Shown: one piece after another, positions 7,863-15,966 of the stretch | Numbering within the stretch: position 1 is the first letter of the stretch | Layout: the number at the start of each line of letters is the position of its first letter | Assembly: GCF_029626175.1 (NCBI RefSeq) | Contig: NZ_JARUBM010000002.1 | Location: 6,527,001-6,591,000, forward strand | DNA length: 64,000 nt | DNA from: Micromonospora sp. WMMD1082 | GTDB taxonomy: Bacteria > Actinomycetota > Actinomycetes > Mycobacteriales > Micromonosporaceae | Direction of reading: 5' to 3' | The notes under the pieces: generated by a model | What the model was told of the DNA's origin: nothing | Seen by the model: only the letters and a program-made list of their open reading frames with translations | The model's database searches: none | Translations under genes and position numbers: made by a program

Positions 7863-8809
7863 GCCCGGTCCTCCTGGTGGAAGGCCCGCGAGCCGACGAG
7901 CTTGAGAAACCCGAAGGAGACGGCGAAGGTCGCCAGCGCGATGACCACCGACGTGGCCGCCGCCGAGTGGACGTCGTTGCGGGTGAAGGCGTCGCGGTAG
8001 ACCTTCATCAGCGGCGTCCAGGTGGTGGAGATGGTGTTGCTCAGCGGGCGCAGCGTCATCGGCTCGGCGAAGACCTGCAGGGTGGCGATGAGCGAGAAGA
8101 CGGACGTCATGATCAGCGCCGGCATCACCATCGGGATCTTGACCCGCCAGGCGATCTGCACGTCCGAGGCGCCGTCGAGCCGGGCCGCCTCGTAGAGGTC
8201 GCGGGGGATGGTCCGCAGCGCCGTGTAGATCACGATCATGTTGAAGCCGGTGCCGCCCCAGATCGCGATGTTGGCCACCGCCCACAGCACCCCGGAGCCG
8301 GCGAGCACGTCGGGTGGGGTGACGCCGACACCCTGGAGGACGTCGGCGAACGGGCTGACCCGGGGAAGGTAGAGGAAACCCCAGAGCAACGAGGCGACCA
8401 CCGCCGGCACCGCGTACGGCAGGAAGATCGCGGTGCGCGCGAAGGTGCCCACCCGGGTCCGGCCGGCGTCCAGCAGCAGGGCCATGAGCAGGGCCAGGCC
8501 GAGCATGGTCGGGACCACGATCAGCCCGTACGCCCCGATCCGGTAGACGCTGGGCAGGAACTCGGGGTCGGTCAGCGACCGGGTGTAGTTCTCCAGGCCG
8601 GCCCAGACCTCCGTGCGCGAGCCGGCGCCCAGGCCGAGTCCGCTGACCCGGACGCGGCGCAGGCTCAGGTACGCGGTGTAGATGATCGGTGCCGCGAGGA
8701 ACGCGGCGAACAGGAGCAGGGCCGGCGCGAGGAACGAATACGGTACGCCGGCCCGCCGGCCGCCACGGGTCGCCGGGCGGGGCGTACGGGTGGTGGGAAG
8801 CGCCGTCAC
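7859..8809 (-). CDS. Carbohydrate ABC transporter permease (MalF-type)
   Basis: 316 residues starting TRTPRPATRGGRRAGVPYSFLAPALLLFAAFLAAPIIYTAYLSL, a typical cytosolic tail and first helix of a CUT1 MalF-type permease. The EAA motif is DLYEAARLDGASDVQIAWRVKIPMVMPAL. It sits between the binding protein gene, separated by a strong hairpin at 8841-8879, and the second permease, with which it overlaps by 4 bp. Confidence 0.93.
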   Translation of the reverse strand: MTALPTTRTPRPATRGGRRAGVPYSFLAPALLLFAAFLAAPIIYTAYLSLRRVRVSGLGLGAGSRTEVWAGLENYTRSLTDPEFLPSVYRIGAYGLIVVPTMLGLALLMALLLDAGRTRVGTFARTAIFLPYAVPAVVASLLWGFLYLPRVSPFADVLQGVGVTPPDVLAGSGVLWAVANIAIWGGTGFNMIVIYTALRTIPRDLYEAARLDGASDVQIAWRVKIPMVMPALIMTSVFSLIATLQVFAEPMTLRPLSNTISTTWTPLMKVYRDAFTRNDVHSAAATSVVIALATFAVSFGFLKLVGSRAFHQEDRA

Positions 8810-8840
8810 GGCCGTCCCCTTCCGTCGGTGCGGTGGTCGG

Positions 8841-8879
8841 CCCGGCCACGGCGCGGAGGGTTGCCGCGCCGTGGCCGGG
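8841..8879. terminator. Strong intercistronic hairpin after the binding-protein gene
   Basis: A 16-bp perfect stem: CCCGGCCACGGCGCGG (8841-8856) pairs with 8864-8879 across a 7-nt loop. It lies in the 78-bp gap between the binding-protein stop and the first permease. Such hairpins protect the upstream message or partly stop transcription, so the binding protein is made in excess over the permeases. Confidence 0.65.
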
Positions 8880-8887
8880 CGGCGGGG

Positions 8888-10192
8888 TCAGTTGGCGAGC
8901 GTGAAGCCGGCGTTGCGCAGGTCGTCGGTGGTGGTCTGCTGCATCGCGGACAGTGCCTCGGTGAAGGCTGCCGCCTGCCGGGACTGGGCGGCCTTGCCGA
9001 AGGCGTCGTTGTAGGCGCTGTAGGCGACGTTGACGTTCGGGCCGTAGGTGAACGGGTTGGCGACCCTGCCGGCCTCGGCGGCGACGGTGTAGAAGTCGGC
9101 CTGGTCGGCGAAGAAGGCCGGCGGCGCGGTCAGCGCGGTCGCCGTGGCGTCGACCGAGGCGGGGTAGACGTTCGCCGTCGCGGCCAACGCCGTGATCGCG
9201 GCGGGCTCGGTGTTCAGCCAGGCGACGAACTGGGCGGCCTGTTTCCGGTGTTTGCTCTGGCTGGTGACGCTGGTGGCCGAGCCGCCCCAGTTGCCGTTGG
9301 CCGGCGCGACGGTGTCCCACTGCGGCAGCAGCGTGGCCTTCCACTTGCCCTTGGTCGAGGCGGCGTTGCCGTCGAGCACGCCGGGGCTCCAGACCGCGCC
9401 GATCCAGCCGACCTGGGTGCCGTCGTTGAGTGCCGCGTTCCACTCCGGGGTGTACATCGGCTTGTTGTCGACGACCCCCTCCTGCACCAACTCGCCCCAG
9501 TAGCGGGCGACCTTCTGGGTGGCGGCGTCGTTGATCGCGACGGTCCAGGCGTTGTCCCGTACGCCCCACCAGGAGGCTCCCGCCTGCTGCGCGAGCCCGG
9601 CGAACCAGCCCGGGTCGTTGGCCGAGAAGGTGCCGAGGTACTGCTTGTCGTCGGCCGCGTGGATGGTGCGGGCGGCGGTCGCGTAGTCGTCCCAGGTGGC
9701 CGGGGCGTCGAGGCCGAGGGAGTCGAAGACGTCGGCGCGGTAGTAGAACATCATCGGGCCGGAGTCCTGCGGTACGCCGTAGACCGCCTCGGTGCCGAGG
9801 GTGACGGCGTTCCACGCCGAGTCGGGGAACTTCGGCTTGAGGTCGCCGACCTCGGCGGCGATGTCGGCGACCGCGTCGGCCGCGACCAGGGTCGGGATCT
9901 TCTGATACTCGGCCTGCATCACGTCGGGGGCGCCGCTGCCGGCCTTGATCGCGGTGAGGAGCTTGGTGACGGCCGGATCGCCGCCGTCCTGCTTGTTGAC
10001 GGTGACCTGGATGTCGGGGTGGGTGTCGTTCCACGCCGCGACGACCTGGTCCATGTTCGGCGCCCAACTCCAGTAGGTGAGTTCGACCTTCCCGCCGGGG
10101 TCGCCGCCGGACTCGTCGGAAGCACTGCACGCGGTGGTCAGAAGTAGCGCCGCGGCCAGCATCCCGGCGAGCGGCAGAACTGCCCTTCTCAT
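8888..10192 (-). CDS. Sugar-binding lipoprotein of ABC importer
   Basis: 434 residues, family 1 extracellular solute-binding protein. The N-terminus MRRAVLPLAGMLAAALLLTTACSASDESGG is a lipoprotein signal with lipobox LTTAC; the Cys is lipidated and anchors the protein outside the membrane. The mature part begins KVELTYWSWAPNMDQVVAAWNDTHPDIQVTV, typical for oligosaccharide binders. It is the first gene of the minus-strand operon and faces the GH35 gene across a 252-bp divergent promoter region with two operator copies. Confidence 0.93.
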   Translation of the reverse strand: MRRAVLPLAGMLAAALLLTTACSASDESGGDPGGKVELTYWSWAPNMDQVVAAWNDTHPDIQVTVNKQDGGDPAVTKLLTAIKAGSGAPDVMQAEYQKIPTLVAADAVADIAAEVGDLKPKFPDSAWNAVTLGTEAVYGVPQDSGPMMFYYRADVFDSLGLDAPATWDDYATAARTIHAADDKQYLGTFSANDPGWFAGLAQQAGASWWGVRDNAWTVAINDAATQKVARYWGELVQEGVVDNKPMYTPEWNAALNDGTQVGWIGAVWSPGVLDGNAASTKGKWKATLLPQWDTVAPANGNWGGSATSVTSQSKHRKQAAQFVAWLNTEPAAITALAATANVYPASVDATATALTAPPAFFADQADFYTVAAEAGRVANPFTYGPNVNVAYSAYNDAFGKAAQSRQAAAFTEALSAMQQTTTDDLRNAGFTLAN

Positions 10193-10273
10193 CGATCCTC
10201 CTCGAACTAGCGGACCACGGTGGCGCCGGGGCCCGGTCGCCGCCGGGAATGATGTGCGTCACCACACTGGGCC

Positions 10274-10287
10274 TGTGACCGGTTACA
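10274..10287. promoter_or_regulatory. LacI-type operator, copy 1
   Basis: TGTGACCGGTTACA is a near-perfect palindrome around a central CG pair, as LacI-family operators are. It lies 82 bp upstream of the binding-protein start. The wider match to copy 2 covers 19 bases (10271-10289). Confidence 0.75.
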
Positions 10288-10363
10288 GTGATGCGCGTCG
10301 GGGGCGCTTGTCAAGCCCTTGCGTCAAGCAGGTTAAGACGATGTATCGTGCGGGCCGTCGGCC

Positions 10364-10377
10364 TGTGACCGGTTACA
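10364..10377. promoter_or_regulatory. LacI-type operator, copy 2
   Basis: Identical to copy 1 and exactly 90 bp from it, in the same orientation (19 identical bases, 10361-10379). It lies 68 bp upstream of the GTG start of the GH35 gene. Two sites on a divergent promoter would allow control of both directions and possibly looping by a LacI dimer-of-dimers. Confidence 0.75.
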
Positions 10378-10444
10378 GTCCAGGCGGCACCGCATCGCCG
10401 GCCACCCCGTGAGCCGGCGAACCGTTCGTCGCAGAGGAGTCGCC

Positions 10445-12817
10445 GTGCCCGTCGAGCCGCTCGCCGTCCGGCACCAGCCCTGGTCCGAGCCGCTGCGCCG
10501 GCCGAGGATGAGCAACACCGAGGACGCGCGGCCGGGCATCTCGCTCACCAACCGCTACCTGGTCCGCCACGGCGCGCCGGTCGTCCCGGTCTCCGGTGAG
10601 ATCCACTACAGCCGGCTGCCCCGCGACCGCTGGCGGCGACGGCTGCGCCAGCTACGGGCCGGTGGCGTCACGGTGGCCAGCAGCTACGTCTTCTGGCTGC
10701 ACCACGTCGCGCACCGGGGCAGGCCGCGATTCGACGGCAACCTCGACGTCGCCGCGTTCGTCGACCTGGCAACCGCCGAAGGACTCGACATCATCCTGCG
10801 GATCGGCCCGTGGTGCCACGGCGAGACCCGCAACGGCGGCTTCCCCGACTGGGTACACCGGGCCCCCGTCCGGCACCGCACCGACGACCCGGCCTATCTG
10901 GACCTGGTCCGTGAGTGGTTCGGCCAGCTCGGCGCCGCCCTCGACGGACGCTGCGGCCCCGGCGGAACGGTGCTCGGCGTCCAGTTGGAGAACGAGCTCT
11001 ACACCCGGCCCGATCACCTGATCACCCTCAAGCGGTTGGCCCGCGAGGCCGGCATCTCCGCACCGCTGTGGACCGCCACCGCCTGGGGCGGCGCCACCCT
11101 GCCCGAGCAGGAGATGTTGCCGCTCTACGGCGGCTACGGCGACGGCTTCTGGGTGGACGCCGACGCGCCCTGGGATCCCACCTTCCGCGACCACTACTTC
11201 TTCTCGCACATCTGGGACGACCCGGGCATCGGATCCGACGTACGCCGGCTGCAACCGCGCGCCGACAACGCCCCCGCCGCGCAGCCCCGTACGCCCTCGG
11301 CGATCTTCCCGCCGGCCACCTGCGAACTCGGCGGCGGCATGGCCACCGCCTACCACCGCCGCCCCCGCCCGGACGCCCTGGACATCGCCGCCATCGCGCA
11401 CTGCAAGATCGGCAACGGCTCCGCCTGGCAGGGCTACTACATGTACGCGGGTGGCACCAACCCGCACGGCGACCACGGCACGCAGGAGTCCCATGCCACC
11501 GGGTACCCGAACGACCTGCCCCGGCTCGGCTACGACTTCCACGCCCCGATCGGCGAGGCCGGCGTACTCGCCGCCAGCCACGCCGAGCTGCGCCGCCAGC
11601 ACGCCTTCCTGGCCGCCTTCGGCGCCTCGCTCGCCGAGATGCCCTCCAGCCTGCCCGAGATCCGCCCGGTCGGGGTCGACGACGGCCACACCCTGCGGTG
11701 GGCGCTGCGCAGCGACGGCACCAGCGGCTTCCTCTTCGTCGCGTGGCACCAGCCGCACGTACCGCTCGCCGACTACCGCAACGCCCGGTTCCGGGTCGTC
11801 CTCGACCACGAGGAGATCCTGTTGCCCGCCCGGCCGATCGACATCCCTTCCGGCACCCTGGCCCGCTGGCCGCTGGCCCTGGAAGCCGGCGGTGTACGCC
11901 TGGACTGGGCCACCGCCTCGGCGCTCACCCTGCTGCCGGGCACGGTACCCACCCTCGTGCTGGTCGCCGAGGCCGGCATCGAGACCACCTACGCGGTCGA
12001 CGGCGTCGCCACCACCAGCACCCCGAGCCTGTCGCCGATCCGGCTCCGCACCGCCCGGGGCGCGCTGGACCTGCTGCTCCTGCCCGCCGCCGTCAGCAAC
12101 GACATCTGGGTCTGCGAGGACGGACCGGTACGCCGGTTGCTGCTCTCCCCGACCGAACTGTTCTGGGGTCCGGACGGCCGGATCGAGGCGTACGGGCCGC
12201 AGGTGCGGGTCTACGACCCCGCCCGGCGCGCGTTCGTGGACCTCCCGCTGGAGGCCGGTCCACCCGGCACCGCCATCCCCACCGACCCGGACCCGGCCGG
12301 GTCCGCCGGCCCGGCCCATCCGGTGGCAGCCGACCTGGTGCGGGCCGCCGCGCACCCGGTGCCGGTCACCTACGGCACGTTCCACGGGCGGCAGTCCGCG
12401 CCCAGCCCGCAGACCTTCGACGAACTGGCCGCCGTCTACCGGGTACCGCTGCCCCGCTGGGCCGCCGACCCACGGCTCGACGCCCAGCTGCGGATCCGCT
12501 GGGCCGGCGACGTCGGTCAGCTCCGGGTCGACGGCCGACCGGTGACCGACCGTTTCTGGGACGGCGCCGAATGGATCGTCAACCTGCCCGACGCCGGGGT
12601 GCACGCCGACGCCGAGGTGACCCTGCACCTGCTGCCGCTGGCGGCCCGCTCACCCGTGTCGCTGCCCCGCGACGCCCGCGACCGGCTGGCGGCGGTCGAC
12701 GGGCAACTGCTGGCCGTCGACGCCCTGCTGGTGCAGGGACACGGCACCTGGCGCGAGCCCGCACCGGAAGTCATTAATGACTTGAGCCCCCGCCGGCCCG
12801 TGCCTACCGTGCAGTGA
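10445..12817 (+). CDS. GH35-family beta-galactosidase (intracellular)
   Basis: 790 residues. GTG 10445 is chosen as start because AGAGGAG at 10433-10439 precedes it by 5 bp; the frame is open from 10409. Family 35 features: VPVSGEIHYSRLPRDRWRRRLRQLRAGGVTVASSYVFW near residues 40-80, GPWCHGETRNGGFPDW, and QLENELYTRP with the likely acid/base Glu. The motifs deviate somewhat from typical GH35 (GPYxCAEW, QxENEYG), so the exact specificity is open. No signal peptide is seen, so it would act inside on imported galacto-oligosaccharides. It is divergent from the importer operon and shares its operators. Its last codons contain a 12-bp palindrome, GTCATTAATGAC (12770-12781). Confidence 0.85.
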   Translation: MPVEPLAVRHQPWSEPLRRPRMSNTEDARPGISLTNRYLVRHGAPVVPVSGEIHYSRLPRDRWRRRLRQLRAGGVTVASSYVFWLHHVAHRGRPRFDGNLDVAAFVDLATAEGLDIILRIGPWCHGETRNGGFPDWVHRAPVRHRTDDPAYLDLVREWFGQLGAALDGRCGPGGTVLGVQLENELYTRPDHLITLKRLAREAGISAPLWTATAWGGATLPEQEMLPLYGGYGDGFWVDADAPWDPTFRDHYFFSHIWDDPGIGSDVRRLQPRADNAPAAQPRTPSAIFPPATCELGGGMATAYHRRPRPDALDIAAIAHCKIGNGSAWQGYYMYAGGTNPHGDHGTQESHATGYPNDLPRLGYDFHAPIGEAGVLAASHAELRRQHAFLAAFGASLAEMPSSLPEIRPVGVDDGHTLRWALRSDGTSGFLFVAWHQPHVPLADYRNARFRVVLDHEEILLPARPIDIPSGTLARWPLALEAGGVRLDWATASALTLLPGTVPTLVLVAEAGIETTYAVDGVATTSTPSLSPIRLRTARGALDLLLLPAAVSNDIWVCEDGPVRRLLLSPTELFWGPDGRIEAYGPQVRVYDPARRAFVDLPLEAGPPGTAIPTDPDPAGSAGPAHPVAADLVRAAAHPVPVTYGTFHGRQSAPSPQTFDELAAVYRVPLPRWAADPRLDAQLRIRWAGDVGQLRVDGRPVTDRFWDGAEWIVNLPDAGVHADAEVTLHLLPLAARSPVSLPRDARDRLAAVDGQLLAVDALLVQGHGTWREPAPEVINDLSPRRPVPTVQ
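12782..12810 (+). promoter_or_regulatory. Candidate leaderless promoter for the VOC gene
   Basis: TTGAGC (12782-12787), a 17-bp spacer and TACCGT (12805-12810) resemble housekeeping -35/-10 elements. The -10 ends 6 bp before ATG 12817, the spacing seen in leaderless actinomycete messages, and no ribosome-binding site precedes the ATG. It lies within the end of the GH35 gene. Confidence 0.4.
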
Positions 12818-13518
12818 TGCTCTCTCGGCTGCTGACGGTGACCTTCGATGCGCACGACCCGGCTCGCCTGGCGCGGTTCTGGGCCGGCATGCTCGGCCGG
12901 CAGATCATCGAGGAGGCAGGTGCTGCTCTCCTACCGGGCGACGACACCCAGCCCGGCCTCCGGTTCGTCGCGAGCCGCGCGGAGCGGGTGGCGCCCAACC
13001 ACCTGCACCTTCACCTGACCAGCACCAGCCTCGCCGACCAGCAGCACACGGTGGCCAGGGCGCGGGAACTCGGCGGCGACCACCTCGACATCGGGCAGCG
13101 CCCCGAGGAGGGGCACATCGTCCTGGCCGACCCCGAGGGCAACGCATTCTGCGTCATCGAGCCGGGCAACGCCTACCTCGCCGGGTGTGGCTTCTTCGGG
13201 GAGGTCGCCTGCGACGGCACCCGGGAGGTCGGCCTCTTCTGGAGCGCGGCGCTGGGCTGGCCGCTGGTCTGGGACCAGAACGAGGAGACCGCGATCCAGT
13301 CACCGCACGGCGGCACGAAGGTCGCGTGGGGCGGCCCGCCGGTGGCCCCGAAGGAGGCGAGGAACGGGCAGCGTTTCGACCTCACCCTTGCCGGCAGCCA
13401 GCGGGCGGAGGTCGACCGGCTCGTCTCCCTCGGCGCCACCCGGCTCGGCGCCGGTGCGGACGGCACCATCGTGCTGGCCGACCCCGACGGCACCGAGTTC
13501 CACGTGAAGGGGAGCTGA
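12817..13518 (+). CDS. VOC-family protein with two glyoxalase-like domains
   Basis: 233 residues made of two tandem VOC (glyoxalase/dioxygenase fold) modules, about 1-115 and 120-232. Each ends in the typical strand (HIVLADPEGNAFCVIE and TIVLADPDGTEFHVKG). ATG 12817 overlaps the GH35 stop TGA by one base. Such actinomycete proteins are usually small-molecule-binding or resistance-like proteins; the substrate cannot be told from sequence. Confidence 0.85.
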   Translation: MLSRLLTVTFDAHDPARLARFWAGMLGRQIIEEAGAALLPGDDTQPGLRFVASRAERVAPNHLHLHLTSTSLADQQHTVARARELGGDHLDIGQRPEEGHIVLADPEGNAFCVIEPGNAYLAGCGFFGEVACDGTREVGLFWSAALGWPLVWDQNEETAIQSPHGGTKVAWGGPPVAPKEARNGQRFDLTLAGSQRAEVDRLVSLGATRLGAGADGTIVLADPDGTEFHVKGS

Positions 13519-13603
13519 CCAGAGCCCGGCCGGGCGGTTCGGTGCGCCACGAGGCATACACGGAAAGCAGAACCCTCAACTTGCTGAGGTACACGGGGTG
13601 TCC

Positions 13604-13874
13604 GGATCACCCCGGCGTGCAACGCGGGGAGCAGACCACCGGCGGCACCAGCGGGGCGGGCTTCGTCGGATCACCCGTGCACGGGGAGCAGACCCTGTCC
13701 ACCCTGATGGCCCTGGTCGTGCCGGGATCACCCCCGCGTGCACAGGGAACAGGCGACCTGAGACGCCGCGTTGACGTTGAAGTCCGGATCACCCCCGCGT
13801 GCACGGGGATCACGCCCCACAAGCGGCCGACGTCGTCGCCGACGTGGGATCACCCACGCATGCGCGGGGATCAC
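13604..13874 (-). CRISPR. Degenerate type I-E CRISPR array (array 1), five decayed repeats
   Basis: Five repeat-like units lie at 13604-13634, 13668-13691, 13725-13752, 13786-13813 and 13847-13874, with starts 57-64 bp apart (61 for the two intact intervals). Read on the minus strand they match the repeats of arrays 2 and 3 but carry substitutions, a 3-bp insertion (first) and a 4-bp deletion (second). The leader end is at the cas2 side (right), where the repeat is nearest to consensus except for GATC for GCTC. The array is probably no longer growing. Confidence 0.8.
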
Positions 13875-13942
13875 TCTTGTTGACCTGGGACTCTAAGAAT
13901 CAACTATCAACCTTTCCTTCACTTGGATTGGGACTCGTGGCC
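13875..13942 (-). promoter_or_regulatory. CRISPR leader of array 1
   Basis: Read on the minus strand this contains AAGTGAAGGAAA, then TTCTTAGAG and CCAGGTCA, in the same order and spacing as the leaders of arrays 2 and 3 (AAGTGAAGGAAAA, ATCTCTAG, CAGGTCA). It overlaps the last codons of cas2. Confidence 0.75.
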
Positions 13943-14310
13943 AAATTGCCGGTGCCCTCCGTCGGCTTTCGACCGAACCGACGTCGCTTCGAGGCTCTGC
14001 TCCAACCTCGGGATGTCGCGGGGTTGTAGGTTCTCCGCTCGCTCGGCCGCCGCATCAGGGTAATGCCGTCGAAGTTCACAGGCTCCCAGTGATGGTCGTG
14101 CACCTCGAAGGAGAGTCGCTGCTCGCCTGGCTGCTGGTAGACGAGCAGCGCCCGCCCCGATCCGGCCATCTCGAGGACCTTGGCCCAAAGTCGCTGTCGG
14201 ATCCCGGTATTCACATGCCCCACGTACACCCCGGCGGAGATCTCCAGCAACCATTGCGTCAGGTGTCCACGCAGGCCCTCCGGACAGGCGGTGAGGATGA
14301 TGACAGTCAT
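13900..14310 (-). CDS. cas2: CRISPR-associated endonuclease/integration protein Cas2e
   Basis: 136 residues from ATG 14310, which overlaps the cas1 stop by one base. The core MTVIILTACPEGLRGHLTQWLLEISAGVYVGHVNTGIRQRLWAKV... is the type I-E Cas2 (CasB-T2000/CAS-I-E Cas2) fold that forms the integration complex with Cas1. After NFDGITLMRRP (about residue 90) there is a basic, low-complexity tail of some 45 residues, longer than usual for the family, whose last codons are the CRISPR leader sequence itself. It is the last gene of the cas operon. Confidence 0.9.
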   Translation of the reverse strand: MTVIILTACPEGLRGHLTQWLLEISAGVYVGHVNTGIRQRLWAKVLEMAGSGRALLVYQQPGEQRLSFEVHDHHWEPVNFDGITLMRRPSERRTYNPATSRGWSRASKRRRFGRKPTEGTGNLATSPNPSEGKVDS

Positions 14311-15278
14311 CAAAAGTCCACATCTCCGCCGTAGTTCCGGCCGCCAGCCAGTTCGTAACCATCCTCATCCCAAAGGCGGACGGTGTCGCTGCCTGCTTCC
14401 TCATCGAGCCACGCCTGATCGATTGGCCCGGAGGCACTGCTGGCGAGCAGGAGACTTCTGATGTCACGCACGCACCGGTCAAGTAGTGCACCATCGTGGA
14501 CGCGGTCCCGGATTGCACGGCGGGTGTCGGCCCCGATATCGGTCGAGTCGCTGGCGGCGATGTCGAACGCCACCGGAATGGTGGTCTCGGCCTTGTACAG
14601 GTCTGCGATGTCGTACACGAAGGATCGCTCGTGACCGGTGTGCACGAAGCCGAGTCCTGGCGAGGCACCGATGGCGACGATGACCGCATGCACGACGCCG
14701 TACAGGCAGGCGTGTGCCGCCGACAGCGCCTGGTTGACTGGGTCGCTGCCGCCGTAGTCGTCTGGGTCGTACTCGCGATTGTTCCAGGTGACACCGGTGC
14801 GCAGGGCGTGCTCGCGGTAGCAGCGGCGTACCCGCGCGCCCTCCTTGCCCCGCAACTGCTGCATGGTGAGGGCGCTGGTGTCCTCACCGGGAAAACGCAT
14901 TCGGTACATCGCCCTTGCCACCTGTAGCCGCCGGTCACGGTGCGACACGGCGGCGGCTTGTGCCACGAGGAGCCGACTCGACCGGGCGAGCGTACGCCCA
15001 TGAGCGTAGTACCGGACGCCGTGCTCACCAACCCAGACAACGGTGGCGCCGTTGTCGGCGATCAGCATCATCGCCTGCTGGGTGATGCTGGTGCCGGGGC
15101 CGAGCATGAGAACACCGAGGGTGGCCGCCGGGATGTGTACGACTCCCTTCTCGTCGGTGGCGGTGATGGCGTTGCTGTCGCGGTGAATGACAGAGCGCTC
15201 GAGGTAGACGAAGCTGATCCGGTCCTGAACACGATTCAGTTCCGCCAGTTCCGCTGGCGGCACGCCGGGAATCTTCAC
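14310..15278 (-). CDS. cas1: CRISPR integrase Cas1e
   Basis: 322 residues, the usual length of type I-E Cas1. It inserts new spacers at the leader end of arrays, with Cas2. Metal-binding residues are present in context: Glu in QQLRGKEGARVRR, His in LGFVHTGHERSFVYDIADLYK and Asp in the same stretch. It overlaps cas6e by 4 bp and cas2 by 1 bp, so the three are translationally coupled. Confidence 0.95.
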   Translation of the reverse strand: MKIPGVPPAELAELNRVQDRISFVYLERSVIHRDSNAITATDEKGVVHIPAATLGVLMLGPGTSITQQAMMLIADNGATVVWVGEHGVRYYAHGRTLARSSRLLVAQAAAVSHRDRRLQVARAMYRMRFPGEDTSALTMQQLRGKEGARVRRCYREHALRTGVTWNNREYDPDDYGGSDPVNQALSAAHACLYGVVHAVIVAIGASPGLGFVHTGHERSFVYDIADLYKAETTIPVAFDIAASDSTDIGADTRRAIRDRVHDGALLDRCVRDIRSLLLASSASGPIDQAWLDEEAGSDTVRLWDEDGYELAGGRNYGGDVDF

Positions 15279-15964
15279 GAGTGAGCCTGCACCGGAACGA
15301 TGGTCATCAGTCCACAGCCGTAGGCCCGAGCATGCCCGATGCCCCGGGTAAGCACGCCTCGGAACAGGATGGGATCGTCAATCTCGAGAACCCCGTCGTA
15401 GGTAGCCGTGACCAGGGTGACCGGCCGCTGCCCGTGGTTACGGCTGAAGCGGCGGACCTGACGGTCGTAGGTGACAAGGTTGAGTTCGCCGTCGGTCTGC
15501 CGCACCACGGTGAACCCGTTGCGTTCCGCACGCTTGGTCAGCCACTCGATGTGCTGCGCGGCGGTGACGTGCCCATACCGCTGGGTCGTCGGGGAGTTCT
15601 CCGTCCGGCGACCGGTTCGGGTGGGATTCGCGGTTAGCCGGAAGGCCCACCGCTGCCCCTTGCCGAGGGAGTCGAGCAGACGGTGGTAAGAGCGGGTTTC
15701 CCAGGTCTCGGCACTGCTCGGCCAACCGGCCTGCTCCACCAGATGGGTCAGGTCGGGCTGGGTGGGGCTGACAACGTACAGCACGACCTGACGGTCCCCC
15801 CGCTGATCGACGCGCCATAGGGTACGGGCGTCATCGCGAGTGTGGTCTTCGGGGCGGGGGAAGCCGGACAGCACCGCGGCGTGCATCGCCTGGGGCGAGG
15901 CAAGCAGCTTGCGTGCGCCCCGCCGGGCCGTATTCACGAGAAATCGGGTTAGGTACATCTCCAT
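15275..15964 (-). CDS. cas6e: CRISPR RNA endoribonuclease Cas6e (CasE)
   Basis: 229 residues from ATG 15964 (MEMYLTRFLVNTARRGARKLLASPQAMHAAVLSGFP), with TAAGG in front. It is a RAMP protein of the CasE family that cuts the array transcript at the repeat hairpin and stays on the crRNA 3' end. The catalytic-type His in PQAMHAAV and the Gly-rich end LTRGIGHARAYGCGLMTIV are typical. It starts 2 bp after the cas5e stop and overlaps cas1 by 4 bp. An upstream in-frame extension to 16087 is unlikely because it overlaps cas5e. Confidence 0.94.
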   Translation of the reverse strand: MEMYLTRFLVNTARRGARKLLASPQAMHAAVLSGFPRPEDHTRDDARTLWRVDQRGDRQVVLYVVSPTQPDLTHLVEQAGWPSSAETWETRSYHRLLDSLGKGQRWAFRLTANPTRTGRRTENSPTTQRYGHVTAAQHIEWLTKRAERNGFTVVRQTDGELNLVTYDRQVRRFSRNHGQRPVTLVTATYDGVLEIDDPILFRGVLTRGIGHARAYGCGLMTIVPVQAHS

Positions 15965-15966
15965 CC

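Noticed and set aside
13185..13883. Long plus-strand open frame across the VOC gene end and the degenerate array.
   Set aside because: It is the shadow of the VOC gene plus repeat DNA; GC-rich repeats give open frames by chance.
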